From assembly GCF_900108555.1 (NCBI RefSeq), contig NZ_FNWV01000005.1, positions 1-64,000 of the forward strand: a stretch of DNA of 64,000 bases, given 5' to 3'. The notes under the pieces were generated by a model. It was not told the DNA's origin and did not search any database. It worked only from the letters and a program-made list of their open reading frames with translations. Of this stretch, positions 35,528 through 45,500 are shown piece by piece; position 1 is the first letter of the stretch, and each line of letters opens with the position of its first letter. The stretch comes from Ruminococcus flavefaciens (GTDB taxonomy: Bacteria; Bacillota; Clostridia; Oscillospirales; Ruminococcaceae). The position numbers were made by a program, and so were the translations under genes.

Positions 35528-36117
35528 TGATCTTCACCTGCCTTTTCCTGTAAAATGGTTATTGCTTTCTTGTACCTTGATTTCGCTGTTGTCTCAGGGC
35601 ATTTCATTACCTGCGCTATCTGCTTGAAAGTAAGCTCTGCACAGCATTTCAGAATGACAGTTTCCCTTTGCTTTTCATTTAAATGCTTTAGAAGCTGATT
35701 TATGTAAATACTGTCCTCGACAGTCTTTTCTGCTTCGCCGTAGCTCTGTATTATAAAATTCGTTATCTCTTTCTTGTATCTTCGGCGAAGCTCAAATGCA
35801 ACGTTGCGGGCTATAGTGATTATAAATCCCTTGCCGTCCCCTTTTTTGGCGGAAAAATGTTTTACCTGCGTTAGTCTTACAAAGGTCTCGGTCACGCAGT
35901 CCTCAGCAAGATGATAGTCAGAGGTTATACCAAATCCAACGGCAAATACCGTATCCTTGAACATAACGTACAGCCGGCTCAGACTCTCTTTCGATGTCTT
36001 GCAGCTTGCTATTAATTCATTTACGGTACTATCCGCTTCATTGATCCTATCTTTCTTTGTAAAAGAAGTAAAAATTGCTCCGTCACCTCCGCTGATGAAA
36101 TTCGTATCGGCATCCAT
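35524..36117 (-). CDS. ECF-type RNA polymerase sigma factor
   Basis: The 197-aa protein has sigma region 2 (LYVMFKDTVFAVGFGI, YHLAEDCVTETFVRL) and region 4 (LKHLNEKQRETVILKCCAELTFKQIAQVMKCPETTAKSRYKKAI), without region 3. AAGGAGTGA precedes ATG 36117. It forms an operon with the membrane protein downstream, its likely anti-sigma factor. Confidence 0.88.
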   Translation of the reverse strand: MDADTNFISGGDGAIFTSFTKKDRINEADSTVNELIASCKTSKESLSRLYVMFKDTVFAVGFGITSDYHLAEDCVTETFVRLTQVKHFSAKKGDGKGFIITIARNVAFELRRRYKKEITNFIIQSYGEAEKTVEDSIYINQLLKHLNEKQRETVILKCCAELTFKQIAQVMKCPETTAKSRYKKAITILQEKAGEDQ

Positions 36118-36344
36118 TATATATCACTCCTTTTCGGTTATCAGAGGCAGGAATATCTCCCTGACTTGCAAGCTCCTCTGAAGCTCCTGTGAAAGCTTTC
36201 ATATATAAGTGTTTTCAGATGCCCAAAAAGACGAAAAATTTCAAAATTATTTTTTATGTAGTTAGTCATTTATAACATAATTGCATCGTGTTATCAAAAT
36301 TATATCATCAAAAAAGAAAATTTGCAATATTATAACCTTACCTA
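36118..36344. other. Intergenic region between sigma factor and metal ATPase
   Basis: AT-rich sequence between two divergent units; it must hold the sigma operon promoter, but I see no convincing consensus. Nothing else stands out. Confidence 0.4.
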
Positions 36345-36373
36345 TTGACAAACATCTCAAAATATGATATATT
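36345..36373 (+). promoter_or_regulatory. Promoter TTGACA-17-TATATT of the metal ATPase
   Basis: TTGACA (36345-36350) and TATATT (36368-36373) have ideal spacing; the palindromic operator starts right after the -10 box. Confidence 0.8.
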
Positions 36374-36374
36374 A

Positions 36375-36400
36375 AACATATGAACAGATATTCATATGTT
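36375..36400 (+). promoter_or_regulatory. ArsR/SmtB-like operator
   Basis: AACATATGAA-CAGATA-TTCATATGTT is a perfect 10-bp inverted repeat containing ATATGAAC/TTCATAT, the kind of site bound by ArsR/SmtB metal sensors. It covers the expected transcription start of the ATPase gene, so binding would repress it. The cognate regulator is not encoded nearby. Confidence 0.7.
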
Positions 36401-36418
36401 TGAAAGGATGGTGACTTT

Positions 36419-38713
36419 ATGGAGAAGATCTTTTCGATATCAAATCTTGACTGCGCTCACTGCGGTGCAAAGATCGAAGAAGCCATAAACAAGCTTGAGG
36501 GTATAGAGTCAGCTGTTTTGAACTTCCCCATGAAAAAGTTTAAAATAAAAGGTGAACTCACTGATGAACTTTTAACTGAAATAAACAAAGTCGCTTCGTC
36601 AATAGAAGCAGGTGTTGTCATCTCCCCTATTGAAAAAGAATTAAAAACTCACTCACATCATCACGGTGAGAAATGCTGCTGTGGTCATGATCATGGACAT
36701 CATCATCACGATGATGAATGTGACTGCGAACATGAACATCACCCAAAACATGAGCATGAACATCATCACAGTGAAGAGTGCTGCTGCGGACATGACCATG
36801 AACATGAACACAACCATGAAAAAGCACATTCTCATGAACATACTCACGATCACGCCGAAAGTCACGAAAGTCTTTCACATGAGATATTGACTCTTGTAAT
36901 AGGTATAGCCTTTTTTGCAGCAGCGGTCATATGCGACAAATTCATTGATATAAAGCCGCTGACAGTAAGTCTTTATGTTATTGCATACCTTATTCTCGGC
37001 TTCAATGTTCTTAAAGCTACATTAAAAAACCTCAAAAACAAGAACCTATTCGATGAAAATTTCCTTATGACAGTTGCGACTATCGGAGCATTTGCTCTCG
37101 GTGAATATGCAGAGGCTGTTGGAGTTGTACTTTTCTTCCGCATAGGAGAGCTTTTTGAGGATTACGCTGTATCACGCAGCCGCAAGGCTATAACCGATGT
37201 TGCGGCATACAAAGTAAAAGAAGCAGATGTGCTCGTAAACGGTGAATTTATCAGAGTTGATTCAGATAATATCAAAGTCGGTGATATACTCCGAATAAAA
37301 CCAGGCGAAAGAATAGCTGCCGACGGAATAATAGAGTCGGGCGAGTCAAAAATAGATACCTCAGCTGTAAATGGTGAACCCGTTCCGCTCATCGTTCATA
37401 AAGGCGACAAAGTACACTCAGGCTGTATAAATCTTTCTGAAACATTCACACTGAAAGCAACTGCTGCTGCCGATGACTCCATGATATCAAAGATAGCACA
37501 GGCAGTCGAGGACGCTTCCGCAGAAAAGCCTCACATCGACCGATTTATCACACGCTTTGCCAAGGTATATACTCCTATCGTTATCGCTACAGCTCTTCTG
37601 ACAGCCATCGTTCCTTCGCTTATCACAGGCAACTGGAGCAAATGGGTATATTCTGCACTTACATTTCTCGTTATAAGCTGTCCCTGCGCACTTGTTCTCA
37701 GCGTGCCTCTTGCGTACTTCTCGGGTATCGGTGCAGCTTCAAAGCTGGGCATACTCTTCAAGGGCGGAAATGCCATTGAAGCACTGGGCAAAGTAAATGC
37801 TATTGCATTCGATAAGACAGGAACTCTCACAGACGGCTGCTTCACAGTAACAGAAATAGTATCATACGGCGATATGAGTTCAAACGAGTTGCTTTCAATA
37901 TGCGGAAGCTGTGAGCAATACTCAACTCACCCTGTTGCAGAAAGCATCGTTGAATACTGTCGCGAGAATGGTGCAAAGCTTACAGAAGCAGAAAAATCAG
38001 GAGAAATTGCAGGACGAGGCGTTACTGCTGTTATCGGCGGTAAGAATATTATCTGCGGCAATGAACGTCTTATGTCAGAAAATAATATCACAGTCAATGA
38101 TAAAGAAGTACCGCTCGGCAGTGTTGTATATATTGCAGTTGACGGCAGGATCGAAGGAAGGATAATCGTTTCCGATATCGTAAAAAAGACCTCGGCGAAT
38201 GCTGTAAAACAGCTTAAAGCTATGGGAGTCAGAACAGCAATGCTCACAGGCGACAAATCTGAAAATGCAGCTGCCATTGCAAAACAGCTCGGCATCGACA
38301 GTGGAAAAGGCGACCTTCTCCCTGACGGCAAGCTCAAAGAGATCGAAGCCATGCGAAAGGAATGCGGTGCAGTTATGTTTGTTGGTGACGGATTCAACGA
38401 CGGACCTGTTCTTGCAGGTGCAGACGTAGGCGGTGCAATGCAGAGTGGCTCTGACCTCGCACTTGAAGCTGCTGACGCTATATTTATGAATTCCGAACCT
38501 GATGCGGTAGTCAGAGCAAAGAAAATTGCTGACAAGACCATGCGCATTTCAATGGAGAATATCATATTTGCACTTGCAATAAAGGCTGTAGTACTTATTC
38601 TCGGACTTTTAGGTCACCCCAATATGTGGCTCGCAGTCTTTGCAGACTCAGGAACTGCAATGCTGCTTATCCTTAATTCTATTCGAGTACTCAATACTAA
38701 AAAATACAAATAA
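36419..38713 (+). CDS. Heavy-metal P-type ATPase (Zn/Cd/Pb group) with His-rich linker
   Basis: The 764-aa protein begins with an HMA domain (NLDCAHCGAKIEEAI), then a His-rich segment of about 75 residues (about 78-150, repeats such as HHHDDECDCEHEHHP and CCCGHDH), membrane helices and the ATPase core: phosphorylation loop DKTGTLTDG, membrane metal site CPC (SCPCALVLS), HP motif (STHPVAES) and hinge GDGFNDGPVL. The usual TGE is NGE (SAVNGEPVP). CPC with HP and the CxxC HMA point to zinc, cadmium or lead export. AAAGGATGG precedes ATG 36419. Confidence 0.9.
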   Translation: MEKIFSISNLDCAHCGAKIEEAINKLEGIESAVLNFPMKKFKIKGELTDELLTEINKVASSIEAGVVISPIEKELKTHSHHHGEKCCCGHDHGHHHHDDECDCEHEHHPKHEHEHHHSEECCCGHDHEHEHNHEKAHSHEHTHDHAESHESLSHEILTLVIGIAFFAAAVICDKFIDIKPLTVSLYVIAYLILGFNVLKATLKNLKNKNLFDENFLMTVATIGAFALGEYAEAVGVVLFFRIGELFEDYAVSRSRKAITDVAAYKVKEADVLVNGEFIRVDSDNIKVGDILRIKPGERIAADGIIESGESKIDTSAVNGEPVPLIVHKGDKVHSGCINLSETFTLKATAAADDSMISKIAQAVEDASAEKPHIDRFITRFAKVYTPIVIATALLTAIVPSLITGNWSKWVYSALTFLVISCPCALVLSVPLAYFSGIGAASKLGILFKGGNAIEALGKVNAIAFDKTGTLTDGCFTVTEIVSYGDMSSNELLSICGSCEQYSTHPVAESIVEYCRENGAKLTEAEKSGEIAGRGVTAVIGGKNIICGNERLMSENNITVNDKEVPLGSVVYIAVDGRIEGRIIVSDIVKKTSANAVKQLKAMGVRTAMLTGDKSENAAAIAKQLGIDSGKGDLLPDGKLKEIEAMRKECGAVMFVGDGFNDGPVLAGADVGGAMQSGSDLALEAADAIFMNSEPDAVVRAKKIADKTMRISMENIIFALAIKAVVLILGLLGHPNMWLAVFADSGTAMLLILNSIRVLNTKKYK

Positions 38714-38751
38714 CTTGCCATTTACTTGATTTTATACTATAATTATATAAG

Positions 38752-38787
38752 ATCACCGAGCCTTTATTTGGGCTCGGTGATTTTTTT
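38752..38787 (+). terminator. Terminator of the metal ATPase gene
   Basis: ATCACCGAGCC-TTTATTTG-GGCTCGGTGAT followed by TTTTTT. Confidence 0.92.
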
Positions 38788-38864
38788 CTGAAAATATGTA
38801 ACGTTTCATTCACTCAGGTTACTAAATTACAGAAGCTTCTAAAAAAGTGAAAGGAGTGATGCGG

Positions 38865-39351
38865 ATGAACAAGGAGATCGAAGACTATTACGAAAAATAC
38901 GGTCAAAAGGTCTATGCCTATCTTATAAGTATTACCCGTGAACCTGATACAGCGCAAGATCTCACACAGGAAACCTTTCTGCAGGCAATGCGTTCCCTAA
39001 AAACATTCAAAAATAAATGCTCAGTCTGTACATGACTGTGTCAGATTGCAAAAAAATCTGTGGTGTACAGAGCTCAAACGCAGGAAATATCACCCGTCCA
39101 CTTCACAGGAGCCTGATATATCCGCACTTGACATCAGTATCATACCACCCGATAAACAGACTGAGAGCAATGATACTAAGATGTACATTCTCAAACAGAT
39201 ACACGAACTGCCTGAGCGAGAAAAAGAGATAATACTTCTAAGAGCAACAGGTGCTATGTCTTTTGATGAAATCGGTCAGCTTTTTGGCAAGAACGGAAGC
39301 TGGGCAAGAGTGACATACTATCGTGCCAAACAAAAACTGAGAAAGGAGTAA
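38865..39351 (+). pseudogene. ECF sigma factor with a nonsense codon and a frameshift
   Basis: From ATG 38865 (GGAGTGATGCGG upstream) the frame encodes sigma region 2 (KVYAYLISITREPDTAQDLTQETFLQAM) up to TGA 39033-39035, where a Trp is expected (CT-stop-LCQIAK). A run of seven A (39050-39056) then shifts the frame; with six A it would read IAKNLW and continue in the open second part, which holds region 4 (LPEREKEIILLRATGAMSFDEIGQLFGKNGSWARVTYYRAKQKLRKE). Both lesions are single-base changes, so loss is recent. The anti-sigma gene after it is intact. Confidence 0.8.
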
Positions 39352-39355
39352 CACT

Positions 39356-40165
39356 ATGAGATGTGAGATAATAAAAGACCTTCTCCCGCTGTACTGTGAC
39401 GATGCACTTTCCGATGTAAGCAAGGAAGAAGTTGAAAAGCATATTGCAGAATGTGATGACTGCAAAAAAGTATATGAAGATATGAAAAACGGCGATATAA
39501 AGCTTGATACAGCTTCAAAGAACATAGAGCCGCTGAAAAAAGTCAAGAAAAAAATGCGCCTTACAAAAATATTCTTCGCATTTATCCTGTTGGCAGTTGT
39601 TCTTCTCGGAACTGCATATGAGCTTTTCTGCCTGCACCCTCGGCTTGCAAAAACCGATCAGATATCATTTATCCCTGAAGTAACGAATTACGGAGTACAA
39701 TACCGATATCCAAATCCAGACGATGACGAAAATCATCCATTTATAGTCCCAATACAAGGCAAAGAAGAGAAAGATATCAAAATAGATAAAACAAATGACT
39801 GTGTATACGTAAATGGTGAAAAGCTGCTTGATGAAAACGGCAAGCCTGTTCCGTCAAACGGAAAAGTCGTCCCGTGGGGAAAATTACGTATAGGAGTCCA
39901 TGTTGAAACTTCATTTAAAGCTGTAAGAGAAAAAGTAACATTCGCCCCATATCCCTCATTAAACGTTGAAGCAGAATTTCGCCCATGTCTGCCGTTCAGA
40001 CAGGATATGAACAAGTGTATACAGAATGAGTCAAATACTATGTACTTCGATTTCCCTATTGAATATCTTACTATGGATACAACTCTGACTATACACTGCC
40101 GTGATGATGATATAGTCATAAGACCTTATACTTTCAGTGACCTTATGATAGAAGAACAGTCTTGA
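39356..40165 (+). CDS. Anti-sigma factor with zinc-finger (zf-HC2) domain
   Basis: The 269-aa protein starts with a ZAS-type anti-sigma domain: MRCEIIKDLLPLYCDDALSD and HIAECDDCKKVYEDM (HxxxCxxC), then one membrane helix (about 62-82, IFFAFILLAVVLLG) and an extracytoplasmic part. Such proteins hold their ECF sigma until a signal releases it. AAAGGAG precedes ATG 39356, five bases after the broken sigma gene. With that sigma gone, it has no obvious local partner. Confidence 0.82.
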   Translation: MRCEIIKDLLPLYCDDALSDVSKEEVEKHIAECDDCKKVYEDMKNGDIKLDTASKNIEPLKKVKKKMRLTKIFFAFILLAVVLLGTAYELFCLHPRLAKTDQISFIPEVTNYGVQYRYPNPDDDENHPFIVPIQGKEEKDIKIDKTNDCVYVNGEKLLDENGKPVPSNGKVVPWGKLRIGVHVETSFKAVREKVTFAPYPSLNVEAEFRPCLPFRQDMNKCIQNESNTMYFDFPIEYLTMDTTLTIHCRDDDIVIRPYTFSDLMIEEQS

Positions 40166-40204
40166 TATGCTTTTTATATATTTTCTTTCAAGTTGTTGAC
40201 AGAT

Positions 40205-40225
40205 ATTTCAACACATTGTTGAAAT
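40205..40225. repeat. Inverted repeat ATTTCAACA-CAT-TGTTGAAAT
   Basis: A perfect 9-bp dyad in the gap between the anti-sigma gene and the recombinase remnant; it may mark the end of the integrated element or be a terminator or recombinase site. Confidence 0.4.
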
Positions 40226-40309
40226 ACGTGTTAAAAGTAATGCCCCCTTGTAAACAGGGGGGTTCCAAAAGAAGTTTTGTAATCCTTATGTTAGGTTGCG
40301 TAACTACGG

Positions 40310-41846
<1,537 letters not shown>

Positions 41847-41929
41847 CTATATTATACCACATCTTCAAATAAAATTCATGACTTTAAAGCGTTAAATTTT
41901 AAAATCCGCTGTATTTTTATATCACGGCT

Positions 41930-42103
41930 TTATTTCTGTTTTTTTACCCGTTCTACATCATGAACGATCAGCCTTTTAACTACATCCTCCAGTGTTTCCT
42001 TACATTCCAAACAAAAATGCAATTCAACAATATAGGTCGTATGACCGAATTTATATTCTGTATCGCTTGCTTCTGCGTTATTCATTTTTATTTTGTTATC
42101 CAT
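41930..42103 (-). CDS. TnpW-like transposon protein
   Basis: A 57-aa protein too short for most gene finders: YKFGHTTYIVELHFCLECKETLEDVVKRLIVHDVE matches the TnpW family carried by Tn4451-like and conjugative elements beside the serine recombinase. AAGGAGG precedes ATG 42103. Function is unknown. Confidence 0.7.
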   Translation of the reverse strand: MDNKIKMNNAEASDTEYKFGHTTYIVELHFCLECKETLEDVVKRLIVHDVERVKKQK

Positions 42104-42153
42104 TTAGCCTCCTTACAGATATTGAGTCTGTAATGAATTGAGCTACTATGTAC

Positions 42154-42411
42154 TCAAAACTCTTTTTTCTCCTCATCAATCGGCGTATTCAGAACACGTT
42201 TCAATGCTTTTCCGCCTTTGAAGGTCGGAATACGTACTCCGTGCAGATCGGTCAGAACTTCAAATGTACCGAATCCGCCGATCTCTATTTTTTCCCCTTT
42301 TGAAAGCAGAAGGCGAAGTGTATCCATAACAGCATTGACACTATTGTATGCCTGTCTGCGGCTGATGTCTTTTTGTGCTGCGACAGCCTTTACAAAATCA
42401 CTTCTGTTCAT
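42154..42411 (-). CDS. HU-family DNA-binding protein
   Basis: The 85-aa protein starts at ATG 42411 behind AAGGAGG (an upstream in-frame start lacks a site). NRSDFVKAVAA, the KGEKIEIGGFGTFEV core strand and the arm VRIPTFKGGKALKR match HU/IHF proteins. The arm's usual GRNP is replaced by VRIPTF, so it is divergent. It belongs to the integrative element and may assist recombination or nucleoid structure of the element. Confidence 0.82.
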   Translation of the reverse strand: MNRSDFVKAVAAQKDISRRQAYNSVNAVMDTLRLLLSKGEKIEIGGFGTFEVLTDLHGVRIPTFKGGKALKRVLNTPIDEEKKEF

Positions 42412-42805
42412 TGTCAGCCTCCTTCTTAAAATGTTCATTCAAGAAATTATCAAGCTGCTTGCGGTACAAGGTGATGTACCGCTTTCTTGTTTTCCCGACA
42501 CGTTTCTACGGACGGTAACGCACCTGTCCCGTAAGAATCCAATGTACCTTTATATAGTCCATTGCAAACAGCTTACGAAGGATCAGAAGCATATCGACCT
42601 TGTGTTCGGGATATTCGACCGCACGAAAACACGGGATATAGATTTCCGGTCGGATATAATAATAGGTATCATCGCAGTAAGCGAGCGGCTGCTTATCTGC
42701 TGACACAGTATTATGATCCTTTACAGCGACTATACAATCGGGATTGGCTTTAATGTAACAGCAGAGCAGATAAAGGAAATCTGCCGTCTGCTTTTCAACG
42801 CTCAT
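42398..42805 (-). pseudogene. Unknown element gene interrupted by TAG
   Basis: From ATG 42805 (AGGTGA upstream) the frame reads SVEKQTADFLYLLCCYIKANPD to TAG at 42508-42506, then stays open in the same frame for 35 more codons (KRVGKTRKRYITLYRKQLDNFL) to TGA 42400-42398, which overlaps the HU start. The continuity of frame, charge pattern and the neat overlap with HU suggest one original gene of about 135 residues. I do not recognise its family; no domain motif is visible. Confidence 0.5.
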
Positions 42806-42896
42806 AATCGTCACCTGTCTTTGCGGCGATGCAGAGTGCCATTGCAAACGCACTGACTGCACCGCCTACGAATAATCCTGCAATAAAATGTCCCAT
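42795..42896 (-). CDS. DUF3789 small membrane protein
   Basis: A 33-aa protein, MGHFIAGLFVGGAVSAFAMA followed by LCIAAKTGD, matches the DUF3789 pattern (one Gly-rich membrane helix, then MALCxAAK) found in many ICE-type elements. CGGAGG precedes ATG 42896, and its 3' end overlaps the next gene's start. Confidence 0.7.
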   Translation of the reverse strand: MGHFIAGLFVGGAVSAFAMALCIAAKTGDDYER

Positions 42897-42909
42897 AGAA
42901 TACCTCCGT

Positions 42910-42954
42910 TTATATTGCTTTGCGCTTTGCAGCAGGTTTGGCGATATAGTCTAA
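42910..42954 (-). pseudogene. 3' stub of an element gene
   Basis: Fourteen codons (LDYIAKPAAKRKAI) before a stop, directly upstream of DUF3789. The rest of the gene is gone where foreign plus-strand sequence begins at about 42958, so this marks the element border. Confidence 0.35.
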
Positions 42955-42962
42955 AGAAAACA

Positions 42963-43067
42963 CAGCTTGATTATTTTAATGAACTCATAACGGCTGAACC
43001 TGTAAGGCTTAATTTTGATTGTAATGTGTCAGGTGTTCTGGAATTGAAAACTGATGTGAAAAAGTGA
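42963..43067 (+). pseudogene. 3' stub of an unrelated plus-strand gene
   Basis: The frame QLDYFNELITAEPVRLNFD then VSGVLELKTDVKK and a stop looks like the last 34 residues of a protein gene with normal composition. No start is present; it abuts the element remnant. I do not recognise it. Confidence 0.35.
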
Positions 43068-43197
43068 ATTATTTTTTAAGTGTTACAAAACAAATGTTCT
43101 GATTAGTGATAAAAAAGAGAGCGACTGTTAAAACAAGAACATTCGCTCTTCTACTATTATCTTTTTGAACAGCAAAGATAGTGCATATATGTGAAAG

Positions 43198-43227
43198 CAG
43201 CCCGATACTCGCATAAGTATCGGGCTG
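43198..43227 (-). terminator. Hairpin downstream of the G3E GTPase genes
   Basis: CAGCCCGATACT and AGTATCGGGCTG form a perfect 12-bp stem with a six-base loop, about 80 bp after the stop at 43305. A second weaker dyad (AGAGCGA/TCGCTCT) lies at about 43117-43150. Confidence 0.75.
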
Positions 43228-43304
43228 TTCTATTTGCGATTCCGCTATATACCGTCTTTTCGTATAACTTCTTTCGCTTGCCCCAGCTAAAAGGGAGCAT
43301 TTTT

Positions 43305-44261
43305 TTAATAAAATGTAGCAACAGGCTGCTCGGGAGCTTCTGCTTTTCCATAGCTCTGAACATAGAGCACAGGACCTTTTCCGCGGTAAAGCTTATGCTT
43401 CTGAACACTTATCTTTCCTGTAATTGTTATCCATTCCTTATTTGGTGGTTCTTTGCCGCTGTCGTCCTGAGCAACAAGCCAGCAGTACTGTATATCCTCA
43501 ACACAGCAGGTCATTATATGACGACCTACAGCGTAGGTATTCTCAGGGAATTTGGAATTCTTTGCAGTAAGTGCTTTGAAAGTCATGGTTTTACCGTCAT
43601 ATTTCATAGGCTCATCCATAATATCACGGTACCAAAGAGCGAAGTCCTTATCCTCAAGAATGATCTCGTCAGCTTCGACGTCAAACGGGAGCGGATCTTC
43701 GATATCATCGTATGCAACTCTGCCGTCAGAGTATTCATATACTATCTCTGCTCTTCTGCTTACTCCCCTTACGATCTTGTGGAATTCATTAGGATCATAT
43801 TTTTCCTCAAAACGGTTAAAGCACACCATTTCGGTATTGTTGAATTTATCGACCACAAGGCTTCTCATATTTGCATTGTAGTTCATGAATGTTGTAGCAT
43901 CAACAAAGCACATAACCTGAGCGATAGTAGTCTCGTCAGGCATTGCCTTGAAGAACTCGTCCATAGTCCACATACCGTTATATTCACATACGATACGCTC
44001 AGCACCGCTCTCTTTCAGCAGTTTTGTGAAGTTTTCCTCAGTAAACTCTGACTTATCGTCAATTACTTTTATAACGATATTCTTCTTCGGCATCTTTGAG
44101 ATATCGAACTCTTCAATTCCCTCCTCACATACGAGAAGGAGAGTTTTTTCACCCTTATTGAAGCGTCTGTCCTCAAGTGTTTCCTGTATGAACTTTGTCT
44201 TTCCCGACTCAAGGAAGCCGAGGAACAGGTATATCGGTATTAATTCGTCCTGATTAGGCAC
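43305..44261 (-). CDS. CobW/G3E-like P-loop protein with C-terminal DUF1980/TIGR03943-like part
   Basis: The 318-aa protein starts at GTG 44261 behind AAAGGAG. Walker A FLGFLESGKTKFIQE and MCFVDATTF are CobW-N-like, but the CxCC metal-binding motif is missing. The C-terminal part (about 200-318: KTMTFKALTAKN..VGRHIMTCCVEDIQYCWLVAQ..ITITGKI) resembles the OB-like domain of YcgQ/TIGR03943 proteins, which are fused to or encoded beside G3E GTPases in zinc-regulated loci. It starts 24 bp after the next G3E gene. A role in metal (zinc) trafficking is inference. Confidence 0.72.
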   Translation of the reverse strand: MPNQDELIPIYLFLGFLESGKTKFIQETLEDRRFNKGEKTLLLVCEEGIEEFDISKMPKKNIVIKVIDDKSEFTEENFTKLLKESGAERIVCEYNGMWTMDEFFKAMPDETTIAQVMCFVDATTFMNYNANMRSLVVDKFNNTEMVCFNRFEEKYDPNEFHKIVRGVSRRAEIVYEYSDGRVAYDDIEDPLPFDVEADEIILEDKDFALWYRDIMDEPMKYDGKTMTFKALTAKNSKFPENTYAVGRHIMTCCVEDIQYCWLVAQDDSGKEPPNKEWITITGKISVQKHKLYRGKGPVLYVQSYGKAEAPEQPVATFY

Positions 44262-44284
44262 GTTTTACAGCTCCTTTCGTTTGT

Positions 44285-45382
44285 TCAGGCTTTGAAAAGC
44301 TCGGCAATTGCTTCCTCGTTTATCTTAGAACCGATAACACAGAGTCTGCCAATTGTGCTTGCACTTCCTGTACGAACATCAGGTACTCCGGGAACGTAAT
44401 CATAGTGTATCCACTTTCCGTCAGTTCCTGCAACTATTCCCTTCGCACGAAGTATCATACCGTACTTCTCCTCATCACCAAGCGCGTTGAGCGCGTTTGT
44501 GATCTCTTCGGGAGTATAGGTTCTTGTAGTCTCTCTGCCCCAGCTTGTGAATACATCATCTGCATGGTGATGGTGATGATGGTCGTGATCATGGTCATGG
44601 CAGCCGCAGGTACAGTCAGGACCGTGGTCATGATGATGTTCGTGTTCTTCATCATGGTCATGGTGATGACAATGCTCATCATGATCATGGTGGTGGTGCT
44701 CATGCTCTTCTTCGTCGTGATAATGGTGGTGATGATGATCATGATGTGCAGCCTCTTCAAGGAGCTCTTTGAGTTCATCATCAAGAGTGTTCTTCTGAGT
44801 CATAGCGTCAACGAGCTGTGCGCCTGTAAGCTGATCCCATTCAGTTGTAACTATAGGTGCAGCAGGGTTTTTCTCACGCAGGCTCTTTACGCAGTCATCA
44901 AGCTTATCCTGTGAAAGTCCGCTTGTATGGCTGAGTATGAGACAGCTTGCATATGTTATCTGATTATCAAAGAATTCACCGAAATTCTTCATATACATCT
45001 TATACTTCTTAGCGTCAACAACAGTTGTAAAGCCGTCAAGCTCTACGTCATGCGCGTTTATATTCTGCACTGCACGAATAACGTCACTGAGCTTGCCAAC
45101 GCCTGAAGGCTCAATAAGGATACGGTCTGGAGCATAGTCAGCAAGTACCTTTTCGAGTGCCTTGCCGAAGTCGCCAACAAGGCTACAGCAGATACAACCT
45201 GAGTTCATTTCAGTTATCTCAACACCTGCGTCCTGTAAGAAACCGCCGTCAATGCCTATCTGACCGAATTCGTTCTCGATAAGCACCAGCTTTTCGCCCT
45301 TGTATCCTTCCTGTATGAGCTTCTTTATAAGAGTGGTCTTTCCTGCACCAAGAAAGCCCGAGAAAATAGTGATCTTTGTCAT
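44285..45382 (-). CDS. CobW/G3E-family metallochaperone GTPase with His-rich insert
   Basis: The 365-aa protein from ATG 45382 has Walker A GFLGAGKTT, the CxCC metal motif in NSGCICCSLVGDF, ILIEPSGVG and a later SHTSGLS loop, followed by a His/Asp/Glu-rich segment of about 75 residues (HDHHHHHYHDEEEHEH and similar) and a CobW-C domain (VFTSWGRETTRTYTPEE). The family hands metal ions to enzymes; the His tract suggests zinc or nickel binding. It has its own promoter and is first of two G3E-type genes. Confidence 0.88.
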   Translation of the reverse strand: MTKITIFSGFLGAGKTTLIKKLIQEGYKGEKLVLIENEFGQIGIDGGFLQDAGVEITEMNSGCICCSLVGDFGKALEKVLADYAPDRILIEPSGVGKLSDVIRAVQNINAHDVELDGFTTVVDAKKYKMYMKNFGEFFDNQITYASCLILSHTSGLSQDKLDDCVKSLREKNPAAPIVTTEWDQLTGAQLVDAMTQKNTLDDELKELLEEAAHHDHHHHHYHDEEEHEHHHHDHDEHCHHHDHDEEHEHHHDHGPDCTCGCHDHDHDHHHHHHADDVFTSWGRETTRTYTPEEITNALNALGDEEKYGMILRAKGIVAGTDGKWIHYDYVPGVPDVRTGSASTIGRLCVIGSKINEEAIAELFKA

Positions 45383-45420
45383 GTGAACAACACTTCTTTC
45401 ATAAAAATAGTTCAAGTTAT

Positions 45421-45449
45421 ATTATACCACATTGACAAAAATAAATCAA
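45421..45449 (-). promoter_or_regulatory. Promoter of the G3E GTPase operon
   Basis: On the minus strand TTGATT (45449-45444) and TATAAT (45426-45421) are 17 bases apart, 39 bp before ATG 45382. Confidence 0.7.
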
Positions 45450-45468
45450 CCCCCAATACAACAGAAAA

Positions 45469-45490
45469 GGCTGCCGCAAATGCGGCAGCC
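45469..45490 (-). terminator. Terminator of the EF-G-like gene
   Basis: GGCTGCCGCA-AA-TGCGGCAGCC, just after the stop; TTTTCTGTTGTATTGGGGG follows on the minus strand. Confidence 0.8.
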
Positions 45491-45500
45491 CAATTATTAC

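Noticed and set aside
36627..36890. Long open frames with many Met or His on both strands across the His-rich linker of the metal ATPase.
   Set aside because: They are shadows of the CAT/CAC repeats; no ribosome sites. The same holds for frames over the His-rich GTPase at 44.4-44.9 kb.
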